Assembly: GCA_039938515.1 (NCBI GenBank)
Contig: JBDUUL010000015.1
Coordinates: forward strand, 186,001 to 250,000
DNA: 64,000 bases
Origin: Nitrososphaera sp.
GTDB lineage: Archaea > Thermoproteota > Nitrososphaeria > Nitrososphaerales > Nitrososphaeraceae
Reading direction: 5' to 3'
Position 1 is the stretch's first letter, and the number at the start of each line of letters is the position of its first letter. This document shows positions 45,545 to 55,062 of this stretch, one piece after another. Below the pieces are notes generated by a model that saw only the letters and a program-made list of their open reading frames with translations, ran no database searches and was not told the DNA's origin. A program made the position numbers and the translations under genes.

Positions 45545-45760
45545 GTGACAAACCTTGACAAGCTCTTGTTCAAAGAGCTGCGCAAGATGGCAGATGACGA
45601 ATACAATAAAACTTACGAGATAGTCTGCCCGCGCTGCAAAATGACATCGCTCAGGCTTGTCTTTATCAATCAAACAAGCTACATCCTATGTTCAAACATG
45701 ACATGCAAGTCACTTTATGACCTCGCAACAAAGAACTTTCTCGTCAGCCTGGAACGCTAG
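45545..45760 (+). CDS. Zinc-ribbon small protein
   Basis: A 71-residue protein. I chose the GTG at 45545 (MTNLDKLLFK). A helix is followed by IVCPRCKMTSLRLV and YILCSNMTCKSLYD. C-x2-C and C-x4-C make a zinc ribbon. It probably binds nucleic acid. The end overlaps the convergent gene by 4 bases. Confidence 0.6.
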   Translation: MTNLDKLLFKELRKMADDEYNKTYEIVCPRCKMTSLRLVFINQTSYILCSNMTCKSLYDLATKNFLVSLER

Positions 45761-46389
45761 TAGGCTGAATAAAACAAATAGGAAACCTTCACTGCAAGGC
45801 CGTATGCAACTTCTCGGGGCACATCAAGCAGTTTTTTCAAGTCCTTGCCCGGGTTGCCGGGAAAATCTGCCGGACCTTCCAGCTTGTGCTCGTATTCTAT
45901 CCTAAATTGCAAATCGTTCCCAAATTCCAAGACCATCTTGGCAGTCTTGACATCATCCTGCGCATTCATTTCCAGCCGGCCAGAGTCAATGCCTGCCGTC
46001 ATTTTCCAAGCAAGCTTCTCGTCAAATGATTCAGCTGCATTCTGCATAATCTTTACAAGCGAGCCTGCGTGCCTCTGGGTGCCGACTCGCTTGACAACGC
46101 TATAGGTGAGCAGGCCGCCATTTTGCAGGCTCATCGAATCGTTCATGAAGACCTCATGGTACACGTATCCTATAGTCCCGAACTTGACTATCTTGTCCTT
46201 TTTTACCGACGGGTCCTTGCCAAAGACCGTAACCGTTATCCTGTCGTTCTTCCATACTGCCTTGTCGATTGTCCGCTCGCCCAATGCGAGGGTTTGCTCG
46301 GCCTCAGCCGCTCCCAAGACGATTACAGGAGTCTTTGACTTCTTGCCGTTCCCGCCAGCAGAGTTTCCAAAAAAGCCCATGGCGGTCAT
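45757..46389 (-). CDS. Conserved-looking soluble protein, unknown
   Basis: A 210-residue protein, all soluble, with strands such as RITVTVFGKDPSVKKDKIVK and FGNDLQFRIEYEHKLEGPAD, and a glycine-rich start. The true start may be MGFFGNSAGG at 46380. No motif is recognised. Confidence 0.55.
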   Translation of the reverse strand: MTAMGFFGNSAGGNGKKSKTPVIVLGAAEAEQTLALGERTIDKAVWKNDRITVTVFGKDPSVKKDKIVKFGTIGYVYHEVFMNDSMSLQNGGLLTYSVVKRVGTQRHAGSLVKIMQNAAESFDEKLAWKMTAGIDSGRLEMNAQDDVKTAKMVLEFGNDLQFRIEYEHKLEGPADFPGNPGKDLKKLLDVPREVAYGLAVKVSYLFYSAY

Positions 46390-46614
46390 TCATCAGTCAG
46401 CTCTCGAGCAATATAAAATTTAGAGAGCCTAATTTCGTCACGGCATCTCTAGTTTTCCTAGTATCGATAGTTTTAGTAATTCTATGGTGGAATCACTGCT
46501 CTGATTATCCCGGCTCCACCATTCAAGTGGCGTCATTATAGCAGTTTTGAATTGTCATAATGAAATTCAGATAATAAAAGTTGGAATAGCAGGTAAAATT
46601 GGGCGGCATAGCTC

Positions 46615-48330
46615 CTACTGAGCTGCACTGCTGTGTGATTTCTTGCCGAGTCTGCTAGCAAGAACAACTATGGCTACAAGTAGCCCGGCAATAGGAATAG
46701 ACGCTACTGGAAACTCGGGGACAACTGTCTGTTCTAGCAGCGGGACCGGCCTAGCAAGGGGATACTTGTCAACGGCGTTATTGCCTGTTCCGTCTAGAGC
46801 CAGTGCCCTTGTTATGCCGCCAATCTCATTTGCATTGTTGTTGGCCCAGTCCTGCCAATAGTTGCCTGTACCGGTGCTGCCGTCAGACTGGAACCATTTA
46901 TTGTCCCGGCCGTCGTCTATGTTGCTGGCGTTTCCGAGAAAGTTATTCCTAATGAGAGTATTGTTTGCGCCTGTAACCTTGATGTTGGTATGGTTTGCAC
47001 CAATTTCGTTTGTCTCAAACCAGCTCCTGTCAAAAGCAATGCTTACACCGTAATAGAACCCTGCAATCTTGTTAAGCGTGATCTTGTTGACTGCAGTCTT
47101 GGTGGTATTTATCACAGCCCCATTTGCGCCGGTGCAGCCGCTCCCCGCGGTATCACCAAGAATCATTCCGGTTGTCCGCACACCGGTCTGATTTGACAGA
47201 AAAGTGTCGTTAATGAATGGCCTAAATCCTGCCCAGTGAATGTAATTGTCCTCTATCACATTGACACATGATCCGAAGTGCACCCCTTCCATTCCCATTA
47301 TATCGTTGCCGGTAATTGTTGCCAAAGACGCAGTGGATGGAAAGTCAACGTCGTAGATCGACCCGGGAGTCGGCAGCGTCTGTGATTTGTTTGTGAATGG
47401 ATTTGATACGATATTCTGGTCAAACACAACTCCGGACGCCTGCACCGATACGGTAGAGTTCAGGAACTTGTTATTGGAGATGGTAGAGTTGACAGAAGTT
47501 CCATCAATAGTCAGGGTCCCAAAATTAACCTCGTTGGCAGTAAAGTTTAGCTTCTTTCCTCCAATGGAAACAGGCCCGGTGAATTTGGAGGTTGAGAAAG
47601 TAGAGTTATCGCCCCCAGTGACCTTGAGCAAACTTAGCAGTGAATTTTTCAAGTTAATAGAATGACCGATTATAGTCAACTGGCCAACGGTGTTTGAGAC
47701 GTTGACAAAGTTGCCGGTAACTGTGCCTTGGCCTGAATCGCCTGTCATTGCAAGGTTATCACCGCCTAGTGTAAATCCACCCGATGAATCCGCATAGGAC
47801 GTATGATTCAAAGTGGTTCCCTGGACCTGCCCGCTAAAGCGCTCAATCGACAGGCGAGTGACGTTTGTAGTAGTTATGCTGCCGCTGCCTGAATTGATGG
47901 AAATGTTGAACGAATTTGAAAGTGTATATCCTCCACCAACGCCGTCAAAGCGCACGTCGTGAACGCCAGTGCTCACAGTAACGTTCGGGGCATAAAGGAA
48001 TTGCACTGAAGCTCCGCTTGCACCTTTTGATATGCCGAGCGAGCTTAGCCTGACGGAGAACACATTGCCACCTGACGGTTGGCCGACAATGTCCACCTTT
48101 TTGTTCACCTCTGTGGAAGTGTACGTTCCCGGCATTACCAAGATGGTGTCACCGACGGAGGCCACGTTTACCGCCTTTTGGATGGTATCATAATCTGCCG
48201 GGCCGTTGGCATTAACCGTCCAGACCTTTTGGGCAACTGAAACCGGCAGGCTGGGCTGAACGAGCGAGAACATGAGAATAGTAATTATCGCAGCAAGTGC
48301 AGTGCGGAAAAGGCGCATAAGGGATTGCAA
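46615..48330 (-). CDS. Secreted right-handed beta-helix protein, PEF-anchored
   Basis: A 571-residue exported protein. It has a signal peptide at residues 8-32 and an ANGPADYDTIQKAVNVASVG start followed by VMPGTYTS, the NosD/pectate-lyase-like beta-helix cap. Many short repeated strands follow (for example NSTISNNKFLNSTVSV). The tail VVPEFPVASIPIAGLLVAIV plus RLGKK is an archaeosortase sorting signal. It is probably a surface adhesin or carbohydrate-binding protein. A 3' piece of the gene is duplicated at 50081-50214. Confidence 0.8.
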   Translation of the reverse strand: MQSLMRLFRTALAAIITILMFSLVQPSLPVSVAQKVWTVNANGPADYDTIQKAVNVASVGDTILVMPGTYTSTEVNKKVDIVGQPSGGNVFSVRLSSLGISKGASGASVQFLYAPNVTVSTGVHDVRFDGVGGGYTLSNSFNISINSGSGSITTTNVTRLSIERFSGQVQGTTLNHTSYADSSGGFTLGGDNLAMTGDSGQGTVTGNFVNVSNTVGQLTIIGHSINLKNSLLSLLKVTGGDNSTFSTSKFTGPVSIGGKKLNFTANEVNFGTLTIDGTSVNSTISNNKFLNSTVSVQASGVVFDQNIVSNPFTNKSQTLPTPGSIYDVDFPSTASLATITGNDIMGMEGVHFGSCVNVIEDNYIHWAGFRPFINDTFLSNQTGVRTTGMILGDTAGSGCTGANGAVINTTKTAVNKITLNKIAGFYYGVSIAFDRSWFETNEIGANHTNIKVTGANNTLIRNNFLGNASNIDDGRDNKWFQSDGSTGTGNYWQDWANNNANEIGGITRALALDGTGNNAVDKYPLARPVPLLEQTVVPEFPVASIPIAGLLVAIVVLASRLGKKSHSSAAQ

Positions 48331-48644
48331 ATTCTCCCGAAGGAGATTTAAGCCAGATGCCAGTAGAAGATAAATTTACTATAGGCATACCATAGACCTA
48401 CGTGATCCATTTGTCTCATGGTAGTTCGGAGTATAAAGAAAGTCCTTTCCGTTTGAGTCTTTGTGTTACTATTAAATTGCGATGGGTAATACGATCAGAA
48501 GGTAGGCCGCGGTGGATAATGAGAGAACGTGTTCACTGACCCACTTACAACAGGACGAATGCTAGGCACAATTGGCATCATAAACTATGAACAAACTTTC
48601 AGTGCTTCCAACAGCTGGGATGACACGTGCTGAACGCGGTCCAT
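48331..48644. other. Intergenic stretch of about 310 bases
   Basis: No gene seen. The end near 48331 probably carries the promoter of the beta-helix gene. Confidence 0.35.
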
Positions 48645-48836
48645 TTAAGGCTTGATAATCCTAATGCGGATCTTCAGATGAGGCGCTTCAAAAGTACACT
48701 CCTTTATCTCCTGTTCAACCTGTTCCTCATCAGGCTGTTCCTTAGGCTTGATTCCTGAAGGTCTCGACACTCGAATCAGTTGCGAGTTAAAGTATCGCGC
48801 AAAATAACGCTTCCAATATAGAAAACCTGCAAACAT
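48645..48836 (-). CDS. Small basic protein, unknown
   Basis: A 63-residue protein (MFAGFLYWKRYFARYFNSQL...) with an aromatic, basic N terminus, an acidic Glu/Gln-rich middle, and a KIRIRIIKP end. It has no match I recognise and could be a chance frame. Confidence 0.35.
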   Translation of the reverse strand: MFAGFLYWKRYFARYFNSQLIRVSRPSGIKPKEQPDEEQVEQEIKECTFEAPHLKIRIRIIKP

Positions 48837-48924
48837 ATTGTAGCAGCCTGGGCAGGTGCTCTTCTATTAAGAAATATGCACAACCTCGTTGAAACTTTTA
48901 CCAGCTTGATGCGGTTAGGCATGC

Positions 48925-49173
48925 ATGCCCATCAACAGCGAAACCCTTCATTCGGCGAATATTCCGCAGAGTAGCGATTCATGTCGCGGTCTGAATTGCC
49001 CCGCTCGCCCGTCTTTTCGACGTCTAAGATGTACGAACTATTATTGCTTTGAACATTTGATAGAACCGGCTGGTAATCAGGAAAACCGATTTAGGAGAAT
49101 TGCAGAGCACCTAACTCTGCTTTCGGAAAACGTAGAAAGCCCCATGCGCACCTGTGTCAATCGTTTTTACTAG
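48925..49173 (+). CDS. Possible Cys-rich small protein
   Basis: An 82-residue frame with a paired cysteine pattern (CRGLNCPARP then LRCTNYYCFEHL, C-x4-C and C-x4-C). The 3' end runs 62 bases antisense into the methyltransferase gene. Supported only by the cysteine spacing. Confidence 0.35.
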   Translation: MPINSETLHSANIPQSSDSCRGLNCPARPSFRRLRCTNYYCFEHLIEPAGNQENRFRRIAEHLTLLSENVESPMRTCVNRFY

Positions 49174-49776
49174 GCGAAAGCCGCCGTCAGAAAAAATTGA
49201 GATGTATTTTTCAAACGGCCTGTACTTTTGGTATAGCAAGTCGTCCTGGATTTCGGAGGCGAAAACCAACCTGAGCCAACTTCCAATTCTTCCTCTCCTC
49301 AATAGATTTCTGAGTATTTGCCTTCTGACCTGCTTGTCATTGAGAGGGTTGGTCTTCCAAGTCACAATGACAATGTAATCTGTGGAATACGCAACCATAT
49401 TCTTGAGGATCCGCACGAACGCCTCATCGTCACGTACATGGAATAGAACGTTAAAGCAAGTCACTGTAGGTGCAGCGACGGCAAAGGGTGCCGCGGAGAT
49501 GTCGCCTTCTTCGAACCTGTAATTTGGATACCTGGTTTTGTTGCGATTTATTATGGCAGGAGAAGCGTCAATACCAAAATATGAATCAAAAACGTGGCCT
49601 TCCCACATTATCATGTCGCCACACCCAAGATCAATAACATTGCTCATGGGTATGGCATTTTCTTCAAATACATTCAACACCTCTGACTTGCCTTCAAGCG
49701 TGGTTCCAGAATTACCGCCGTGTCGGTAAAGATGATCCCAATACTCATCACTTCGACGGCTCGATGATTCTATCAA
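49111..49776 (-). CDS. SAM-dependent methyltransferase
   Basis: A 221-residue class I methyltransferase. Motif I is VIDLGCGDM (about residue 47), an acidic residue follows at YFGIDAS (about residue 67), and the post-I and motif IV region is FNVLFHVRDDEAF. The C-terminal half is basic, with RRQILRNLLRRGRIG. The substrate may be a glycan, lipid or small molecule. It is a single gene. Confidence 0.8.
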   Translation of the reverse strand: MIESSSRRSDEYWDHLYRHGGNSGTTLEGKSEVLNVFEENAIPMSNVIDLGCGDMIMWEGHVFDSYFGIDASPAIINRNKTRYPNYRFEEGDISAAPFAVAAPTVTCFNVLFHVRDDEAFVRILKNMVAYSTDYIVIVTWKTNPLNDKQVRRQILRNLLRRGRIGSWLRLVFASEIQDDLLYQKYRPFEKYISIFSDGGFRLVKTIDTGAHGAFYVFRKQS

Positions 49777-50080
49777 ATTACATCTATCTCTACGGAGAAA
49801 GCCAACTTTGCCCTAGCAATCAATTTGGATTCTTGTACTATATAACCGAGTAGCTGCCAACATATTTTTCACATAGATCAGGCCTAGATAGAGGGAAAGT
49901 GTCGCCCACTATCGCTATGACCATGATAGGTATAGCTCCTTGATCCTCTACGGCACATCAATTCGGACTTCATGTTAGAATATACTCCGACGCCAATTCT
50001 TGTCTGCATACCTCGTCAAGATTGCAAACACCGAGAGATTGCTACGGCGGTCCTGATCATAAGAAGCATTGAACCATTTG

Positions 50081-50214
50081 TGGAAAATTCGGGTACTACT
50101 GTTTGCTCCACCAATGGAACCGGCCTTGCAAGGGGATACTTGTCAACGGCGTTATTGCCTGTTCCGTCTAGAGCCAGTGCCCTTGTTATGCCGCCAATCT
50201 CATTTGCATTGTTG
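50081..50214 (-). pseudogene. Duplicated 3' fragment of the beta-helix gene
   Basis: Bases 50128-50214 are, by eye, identical over 87 positions to 46754-46840 of the beta-helix gene, while the 46 bases before (50081-50127 against 46708-46753) are similar but diverged. On the minus strand it encodes the ANEIGGITRALALDGTGNN stretch to LARPVPL and a partial PEF. There is no intact frame. The frame on the plus strand here is antisense. Confidence 0.75.
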
Positions 50215-50398
50215 CTATAACACTCGCACTTTGTGAAAGGCTGTCAAACGCAGCATCGTTAGCTTGCAACATTCTGCTCAAGGCAATAGTGAAGTTGCAA
50301 GAAATTAAATCCGCGCTTCTTGGGCAATAGTTCGCGGCAAACCTAGTATTCCTGGAATTACCATCTATTTCTTATAGTTCGTCTCCTGGGTATAGGAT

Positions 50399-50575
50399 AT
50401 GGCAAATTCAGTTGAAATCAAATGCACAAAGGACGGACCAAACCTGATAGTCGTTGACGGCAATGTATTTGCCGCCATGTGTAGATGCGGCGCGTCTGCA
50501 AATAAGCCCCAATGTGACGGTGCACACAGGAAAATAAACTTCAAGGCAGAAGAGAAGACAATCAAAGTCGTCTAG
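50399..50575 (+). CDS. CDGSH iron-sulfur protein
   Basis: A 58-residue protein with the CDGSH signature CRCGASANKPQCDGAH (C-x-C-x8-C-x3-H), which binds a 2Fe-2S cluster through three Cys and one His. Archaeal versions are soluble single-domain proteins, and roles in electron or cluster transfer are proposed. It starts at an ATG. It is too short for most gene callers. Confidence 0.85.
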   Translation: MANSVEIKCTKDGPNLIVVDGNVFAAMCRCGASANKPQCDGAHRKINFKAEEKTIKVV

Positions 50576-50773
50576 GCAGATGCAAATCTAGCCAACTCTT
50601 TTCCATGCCAGCATCCCCGGCAATATAGCACAGCTCCAAACACATCAAAGCGCCGTTGTCCCAACTTTCAAGCAGCAAAAGCATGGACAGAAAATCCGGC
50701 CGGCATACTGCCGGGCCTTCGGGTGCGACTTAAATGATCGCTTGGCTAATTAGATACCAGTGCGCGACAAGAT

Positions 50774-51877
50774 TTGATTAGCCAGGCGGTTTCTCGCAAA
50801 ACCCTTGCGATTGCACTGGCCGCTACAGTAGTTGTTTCATTAGCTGCTTTAAAGTTTCAATCAAACGACCTTGCAGCACTTACCTTTAATCCGCACACGC
50901 AGTCAAATGCCAATGCTAGCCCTATCTCTGCGAATACGCTAAACCCTTCACTTCTGGCAAATAAGGGCAGGCTCAAGGTGATCCCGGCAGACAAGGAGAG
51001 TACAAGCGCGGTAATGGCGGCAGTCTCTGCTTCCAAAATTGCAGGACAGTCGCACGGCCATGCAAGCACTAGAATTGCCCTCATATCGCCTGTCTTTACC
51101 GCAGCTGCATACGACCATTCATTTTACGTGTTCTACAGACACTTTGGCAGAATTTCATCGCATGACAACGTGACAACCCAGCTCAACCTGCTGACAGCGA
51201 GGATTACTTATGCTGACAGAGCCTCCGCATCCTCGACGATGCGGACCCTGGCAGCCAAACTAAAGCAATCTGCTAATGCCCAGGTGACAATACTTGACGA
51301 TTCAAGCGTTGACAGAAACGCCTTATTTTCACGGAATGGCACAAATGCGTTTGACATTGTAGTGCTCGGCCACCAGGAATATGTCACCCAGCACGAGTAC
51401 GACAATTTGAAGCGGTTTGTTTCAGACGGTGGGACGCTGGTACTAATTGACGGCAATTTCTTTTATGCAGAGGTAAAATACAACAGCCAGGCACAATCAG
51501 TGACGCTTGTCAAGGGCCACGGATGGGCCTACAACGGACACTCTGCATGGAAAAGCATTGAAGAGCGCTGGGCAAACGAGACCCGCGAGTGGGCAGGCAG
51601 CAACTACCTGTGCTATTCCTGCAAAATCCGGTTTGAAAATAATCCGTTTGGATACCGTCATCATGAGGAGCAGTACATCACGAACCTGAACGATGTCATC
51701 CTCTACAAGTACAGGACAACGGACAAGGGACACACAATTGCAACCTACCAGCTGAGTTATGGAAAAGGCAAGGTAATCGGCCTTAGCATCTATTCAGACG
51801 ACGTAATACGCAATGCCGCATTTGACAAGTATTTCCTGTTCCTGGTCGTCCACTACGGCGAAACGGCAGGCAAATAG
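50774..51877 (+). CDS. Exported protein with glutamine-amidotransferase-like fold
   Basis: A 367-residue protein from a TTG. It has an N-terminal hydrophobic anchor (residues 8-28), a Ser/Ala-rich linker to about 90, then an alpha/beta domain: RIALISPVFTAAAYDHSFYV, FDIVVLGHQEYVTQHEYDNL, SDGGTLVLIDGN and a C-terminal YGKGKVIGLSIYSDDV. This order resembles the class I GATase-like fold found in dimethylformamidase-type and ThuA-like proteins. It has a C-x2-C in LCYSCKI. Catalysis is uncertain. Confidence 0.55.
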   Translation: MISQAVSRKTLAIALAATVVVSLAALKFQSNDLAALTFNPHTQSNANASPISANTLNPSLLANKGRLKVIPADKESTSAVMAAVSASKIAGQSHGHASTRIALISPVFTAAAYDHSFYVFYRHFGRISSHDNVTTQLNLLTARITYADRASASSTMRTLAAKLKQSANAQVTILDDSSVDRNALFSRNGTNAFDIVVLGHQEYVTQHEYDNLKRFVSDGGTLVLIDGNFFYAEVKYNSQAQSVTLVKGHGWAYNGHSAWKSIEERWANETREWAGSNYLCYSCKIRFENNPFGYRHHEEQYITNLNDVILYKYRTTDKGHTIATYQLSYGKGKVIGLSIYSDDVIRNAAFDKYFLFLVVHYGETAGK

Positions 51878-52154
51878 CGGAATACTCAGAGGAGGAAATT
51901 CTCCACAATCTACTCGCCTGCCGACGTCGCAGTGCAACGCTCCGAATTAACAGAGTCATTTTTCGCCCAGTAATGCATTCAAGTCTGTTTTTTTCTTATT
52001 AAACGAAAATGCATTTTCCTTTAATAAGGAAATTCCTTGTTATACCGGAGTTTACTATGAAATGATAAGCCAAATCCGCGTTATAAAGGCAGATGAACGA
52101 TAGTGGATGCCTCCGCCTTTAGGCAGCAAAATGGCAAGCTGGGGTGTTGAATAA

Positions 52155-52328
52155 AGAAAATCAGCTTACTTTTCTGCCGAACAGGCTGCCTCCAAGTTCC
52201 TTAATATGACTTACCCTGCGGCAAAGAAAGCCATCCAGAAACTAGAGTCCATGGGTGTTCTCAAAAGAAGACTCGAAAAAGAAAACAGGATGTTCATCGC
52301 ACACGAAATTCTCGAGCTCTTGAGCTGA
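52155..52328 (+). pseudogene. Fic protein C-terminal remnant
   Basis: The frame reads AYFSAEQAASKFLNMTYPAA, KKAIQKLESMGVLKRR, then MFIAHEILELLS. This is the winged-helix tail typical of Fic/DOC AMP-transferases (LxMSYPTxKKAIxxLExxGIL, then a VFVAHEIL end). A stop (52152-52154) precedes it and no Fic catalytic core is upstream, so only the last 55 or so codons remain. Confidence 0.6.
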
Positions 52329-52451
52329 TTGCTCAAGCCAGCCGATCACAACCCTGACAATCGTCTATCCACTAGAACAAGCCTATAGAAGCGCAAGCTA
52401 GACAGGACGTTCACTAATTTTTTAAGCAGATGTTCTTCCGGCAACCTTAAC

Positions 52452-53561
52452 ATGAGCAGTATAGCGAAGAACAGATTCATCGCACTAAGCATGATACTCG
52501 CGGCAGGACTGGCGCTAGGCGCAGTATTGCCCGCGATAAACAGCGCCTATGCATCAGATAACGAGAACAATAGCAACTCTACGTCGTCTGCAAGTCCCGC
52601 CAACCAGGGCCATAACTGGAACGACAAGGGCGGCAATTCCACTGATACCGGCAGGAATGACCACAAGTCCGACAACAGCTACAGCCATTACAAAAGCAGG
52701 GTAGAGCAAATGCGCGACGAGTTTGCCTCCATGAACGCAGCGAAAAGGCACCATGAGCACATGATGGGACACCCAACAATCACTCCCCCATACCTTGCAA
52801 ACCTGAGCTACACGCTTGACGCAAACGGCAACGCCACTGGTCCGGACATGAAAAAACACGAAAGCGCGCAGCTCTTGCTTGACATGTCCATCTGGAAGTC
52901 CAGCGACTCGCTTGTGGCAATGGACATTAACGGCGGCAACATTACCATCGGTGGCAACGTAACCACGATTAACGGTGGCCACGCATACTACCTTGCGCAC
53001 CACCCGCGGCTTATTGTCTACGCATACACCCTGAAGAACGCAAGTTCATCACAAGCATCAGCTCCAGTACACGATGTCAAGGTGTTGAGGGCTTTTGCAT
53101 TCGGCGTGGGTCCGGACAACAAGTTGCCGACAAACAGCTCTGGCAGCTCATTTGCAGTGCGCGTCATGGGATTTGAGAGCGGCCCGTCTTCGCACCTTTT
53201 CAAGTTGGCAGGGCAGGTTTCGCTGAATCAGAATGCAGGCTCTGGCGGATCGGCAGGGCATACAGTGATGTTGACCATACCTTCGGGAGCCTCTGTCTCG
53301 GGCCACCAGTCTTACAGTCCGGACAATGCAACCGCCGAGGCAGGTGACATCATCCAGGTGACCAATAACGACACTGCAATCCACACATTGACCTCCGGCT
53401 CTGGTCCAAGCGATCCACACTCTGGCAAGATGTTTGACACCGGCTTTATCAACCCAGGCAAGACGGCGACTTTCAGCCTCGCCAAGGTCAGCGTTGGAAC
53501 CTACGGGTTCTATTGCCAGGTGCATCCGTTCATGAAGGGTTCTCTTAGAGTGACTTCCTAA
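52452..53561 (+). CDS. Large exported protein with C-terminal plastocyanin domain
   Basis: A 369-residue protein with a signal peptide at residues 8-33. The middle has histidine-rich segments (KRHHEHMMGHP, HAYYLAHHPRL). The last 100 residues form a type 1 copper domain: TAIHTLTSGSGPSD, then YGFYCQVHPFM with Cys, His and Met ligands. T-rich terminator follows at 53568-53582. It probably carries electrons or copper at the cell surface. Confidence 0.8.
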   Translation: MSSIAKNRFIALSMILAAGLALGAVLPAINSAYASDNENNSNSTSSASPANQGHNWNDKGGNSTDTGRNDHKSDNSYSHYKSRVEQMRDEFASMNAAKRHHEHMMGHPTITPPYLANLSYTLDANGNATGPDMKKHESAQLLLDMSIWKSSDSLVAMDINGGNITIGGNVTTINGGHAYYLAHHPRLIVYAYTLKNASSSQASAPVHDVKVLRAFAFGVGPDNKLPTNSSGSSFAVRVMGFESGPSSHLFKLAGQVSLNQNAGSGGSAGHTVMLTIPSGASVSGHQSYSPDNATAEAGDIIQVTNNDTAIHTLTSGSGPSDPHSGKMFDTGFINPGKTATFSLAKVSVGTYGFYCQVHPFMKGSLRVTS

Positions 53562-53675
53562 GCTCCCTTTTTTCTTTTTTTTGAAAAGTCGTCCAGGCAA
53601 CCTTGCAGGATTTTGGCTTTTACTTGCACTGCATTCATCCGGGTTAAGTAGTTCATTTCCTTTGTCCGGAATGGA

Positions 53676-54038
53676 TTGAACCGTCTGGCAGCAATAGATG
53701 TCAAGCCTCAACGGCTTTTGATTCTTGCACTGCTCGTTATGGGAGACATTGGTACGACTGTCATCGCGCAATACGTTCTTCGGGAAAACTTTGTCGAGAT
53801 GGGAAGCATCAATTCGATATTCATAAAGCAATTCGACGGATACTGGTATATAGTCGGCTACCCTGTCGAGCTTGCAATATTTGGGATAACTGCAATCCTC
53901 TTCTTTACAGTCTGGCCGGACAAGCTCCTCAATCTCAAGTTCGTCCGTCTCGACATGTGGGGCCTGACCTATGTGCAACTTGTGATTCTCATTGCCAACA
54001 ACTCGATTGCAATAATTATCGGGAACCTTGCAATGTGA
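53676..54038 (+). CDS. Three-TM protein, DUF5658-like
   Basis: A 120-residue protein from a TTG with helices at about 14-32, 60-80 and 97-117. The first has a D near its start (VMGDIGTT). Similar small proteins are annotated DUF5658. Function is unknown. The long minus-strand frame across it is antisense. Confidence 0.5.
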   Translation: MNRLAAIDVKPQRLLILALLVMGDIGTTVIAQYVLRENFVEMGSINSIFIKQFDGYWYIVGYPVELAIFGITAILFFTVWPDKLLNLKFVRLDMWGLTYVQLVILIANNSIAIIIGNLAM

Positions 54039-54240
54039 CAAGCACCGGGGAGGCGGATTGAATAAACGCAGAAAATGGCATTAATGCCGATCTGCTAGTC
54101 CAAGTCTAGGCCGATGGCAAGTCACGCAATGGCATGACTCCAGACAAGTTATAGAACTCGTTCTATTTTATGAGCGGTAGAAAAATATCGGAAAGAGCGG
54201 GGAAGAAAAAAGCCCGCCAATTTCCGGTCAGGCTTGTAGC

Positions 54241-55062
54241 CTAAGGGTACGGCAACCACGTGGTTGTGAAACTTGTGCCGGTGGCTGACAATCCCGACGT
54301 CGTCGAGCTTCCTCCGCTCGGATCCTGCATGTTGATTGGATCGTATCCGTGTGCGTTTACTGGTTGCAGAGCAGTGCCCGAGGCAGAATTGCGATATTCG
54401 CTGCTGCTAAAGTTAACCGAACCATAGTCTGCCAGCGGCAGGATTCCCTGGTAGTATGGCGCCTCAACTACCCATTCTGCAGACGAACGCTGTGCATTGG
54501 CAAAGAAGGATTTTGAGAACGTAAAGACGGTAGTCGAACCTCTTACATCCTTCATTGTCAAAGTAAAGATTTTGCCGCCGTTGTAAGTGACAGACGCAGT
54601 AATGGAGTCACCCGGATGAACCAGCGTTTGTGTGATGTAGTAGCCTGGATGGGGATACATTTCAAACCATGCGTAGTATACCGGGCTACCGCTCGAGCAG
54701 TCTTGCTCAGTACCTAGCTGCTCGACTGTACTATCGGAATATCCATCAATTCCTACCCACACAGAAGAGTATCCCACCGGGGTAACAGCGCAATTCACTG
54801 TCGGAACGGTCCAAGTGCCAACGACCTGATTGACGAATCTGGAAGTCGGGGATGTGATACTGGATTCTGCTGCGTATCCTGACCAGTTAGTGCTCGTGCT
54901 CTCCCTGACCCTCAACATCGGCGACGAGTGGTGAATCATGTGTGTAGAACTATCGGCAAATGCCTGAAGCACCGGAGTCGACCCAAGGACTGATGCTAGC
55001 AATATTGCCGCCATCGAGACGGATGCCTGTGTTTTATTTAACCTGGTTCCGATTAAAGGCAT
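54241..55062 (-). CDS. G1-type (eqolisin) glutamic endopeptidase
   Basis: A 273-residue exported protein with a signal peptide at residues 12-37. The mature start STSTNWSGYAAES and then GTWTVPTVNC, VWVGIDGYSD, VEQLGTEQDC and AEWVVEAPYY are the ordered motifs of peptidase family G1, whose catalytic pair is a glutamine and a glutamate. These sit in VEQ (about residue 115) and AEW (about residue 187). The family is best known from fungi and works in acid. An archaeal copy suggests horizontal gain or an old lineage, with extracellular protein or peptide hydrolysis. Confidence 0.75.
   Translation of the reverse strand: MPLIGTRLNKTQASVSMAAILLASVLGSTPVLQAFADSSTHMIHHSSPMLRVRESTSTNWSGYAAESSITSPTSRFVNQVVGTWTVPTVNCAVTPVGYSSVWVGIDGYSDSTVEQLGTEQDCSSGSPVYYAWFEMYPHPGYYITQTLVHPGDSITASVTYNGGKIFTLTMKDVRGSTTVFTFSKSFFANAQRSSAEWVVEAPYYQGILPLADYGSVNFSSSEYRNSASGTALQPVNAHGYDPINMQDPSGGSSTTSGLSATGTSFTTTWLPYP

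Noticed and set aside
53148-54041. Long minus-strand open frame of 297 codons
   Set aside because: It lies antisense to a cupredoxin gene and a membrane protein gene, and its sequence is low-complexity Cys/Arg without domain sense.
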